A DNA stretch of 14,924 nt from Candidatus Rokuibacteriota bacterium (GTDB taxonomy: Bacteria; Methylomirabilota; Methylomirabilia; Rokubacteriales; CSP1-6): positions 1 to 14,924 of the forward strand of contig JACQCL010000070.1 in assembly GCA_016201645.1 (NCBI GenBank), read 5' to 3'. The position numbers and the translations under genes are program-made. The notes under the pieces are model-generated. The model was not told the DNA's origin, did no database searches, and saw only the letters and a list, made by a program, of their open reading frames with translations. Positions 14,514 through 14,924 of this stretch are shown piece after piece; the first letter of the stretch is position 1, and each line of letters starts with the position of its first letter.

Positions 14514-14924
14514 CGGGCGAGCCGATCCTCCAGGGCGGGATCCTCGCGGCGGGAACCGGCACCCGCCTGCGCGACGCCGGGTGGACGGTGCCGAAGCCCA
14601 TGGTGCCCGTGGCCGGCGCTCCCCTGATCGAGAGCGCGATCGGCCACTTCGTCGCGGCGGGCATCCGGTCGCTGGTCATCATCGTCAACGGAGAGGAACG
14701 GCACGTGGTGGAGTGGGTGCGCTCCCGATTCCCCGGCCTCGATCTGCGGTTCATCGTCAAGACGACCGGCTCGTCGCTGGAAAGCTTCCGCGAAGTCACG
14801 AGCGCCATCGGCCCCCGCCGCGCGTTGATTTCCACCGTGGACGCCTGGTGTCCCGAGCCGGACTTCGTCCACTTCGTGGACGCGGCCCGGCGGTTCCCCC
14901 CCGACGCGGTGGTGCTGGCGGTGA
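14510..14924 (+). CDS. Sugar/alcohol-phosphate nucleotidyltransferase, 3' end beyond window
   Basis: 138 codons are visible and the frame is open at the right edge. GILAAGTGTRL (residues 10-20) is the NTP-binding loop, and VPKPMVPVAG (27-36) carries the essential lysine K29, followed by PLIESAI. A VDAW near the end of the visible part occupies the place of the metal-binding aspartate strand. This is an apparently intact nucleotidyltransferase of the NTP_transferase family. The GTG start at 14510 overlaps the HAD stop (GTGA). It could provide the cytidylyltransferase activity missing from the degenerate N-terminal domain two genes upstream. The nucleotide and substrate cannot be read from the motif alone. 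Confidence 0.85.
   Translation, partial: MTGEPILQGGILAAGTGTRLRDAGWTVPKPMVPVAGAPLIESAIGHFVAAGIRSLVIIVNGEERHVVEWVRSRFPGLDLRFIVKTTGSSLESFREVTSAIGPRRALISTVDAWCPEPDFVHFVDAARRFPPDAVVLAV

Noticed and set aside
1..14924. CRISPR arrays, tRNA/rRNA genes, insertion sequences or prophage genes
   Set aside because: No regularly spaced repeats, tRNA-like cloverleaf, transposase or integrase motifs were seen. Almost all sequence is accounted for by metabolic and transport genes.

Overview
The window is one continuous, GC-rich (roughly two thirds G+C by eye) bacterial segment with almost no non-coding DNA. It is a membrane-lipid locus: hopanoid synthesis on the left, a retrograde-type lipid transporter in the middle, and an inositol-phosphate / CDP-alcohol phosphotransferase module on the right. 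Hopanoid genes, GTG starts, dense 4-bp gene overlaps and high GC suggest a Gram-negative-type environmental bacterium. Rokubacteria/Methylomirabilota (NC10)-like lineages, Acidobacteria or delta-proteobacterial groups are possible. This placement is an impression from gene content, not a test.

Minus-strand operon, transcribed right to left from a promoter region near 4977-5005: a CruF-like (DUF422) membrane protein (4187-4954), hpnH radical SAM adenosylhopane synthase (3168-4187), a 158-bp palindrome-rich spacer (3010-3167), an unrecognised 113-aa protein (2668-3009), hpnG nucleosidase/phosphorylase (1955-2671), hpnA epimerase/reductase (893-1936), hpnD presqualene diphosphate synthase (27-896), and the first ten codons of another gene running off the left edge (1-30), possibly hpnE.

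Plus-strand operon, transcribed left to right from a divergent promoter near 5017-5044: shc squalene-hopene cyclase (5080-6984), mlaE, mlaF, mlaD and mlaC (6981-9629), an NTP-transferase gene broken by a 10-bp tandem duplication (9659-10415), and an HpnL/UPF0104-type membrane protein (10412-11383). A 111-bp gap with an extended -10 promoter candidate separates this from a second plus-strand unit: ino1 myo-inositol-phosphate synthase (11495-12568), a fusion of a degenerate NTP-transferase-like domain with a CDP-alcohol phosphotransferase (12565-13815), a HAD-family phosphatase (13812-14513), and an NTP-transferase cut by the right edge (14510-14924).

Taken together, squalene made via HpnD (with partners outside the window) would be cyclised by Shc. 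HpnH and HpnG would then build the adenosyl/ribosyl-hopane side chain. The Mla-type ABC system co-transcribed with shc is a natural candidate for moving lipids across the envelope. The right-hand genes would make inositol phosphate, activate it with CTP, and transfer it to or from a CDP-alcohol. The least explained items are the small protein in the hopanoid operon, the CruF-like protein without other carotenoid genes, the shc-mla coupling, and the disrupted nucleotidyltransferase beside an inositol-lipid-like module.
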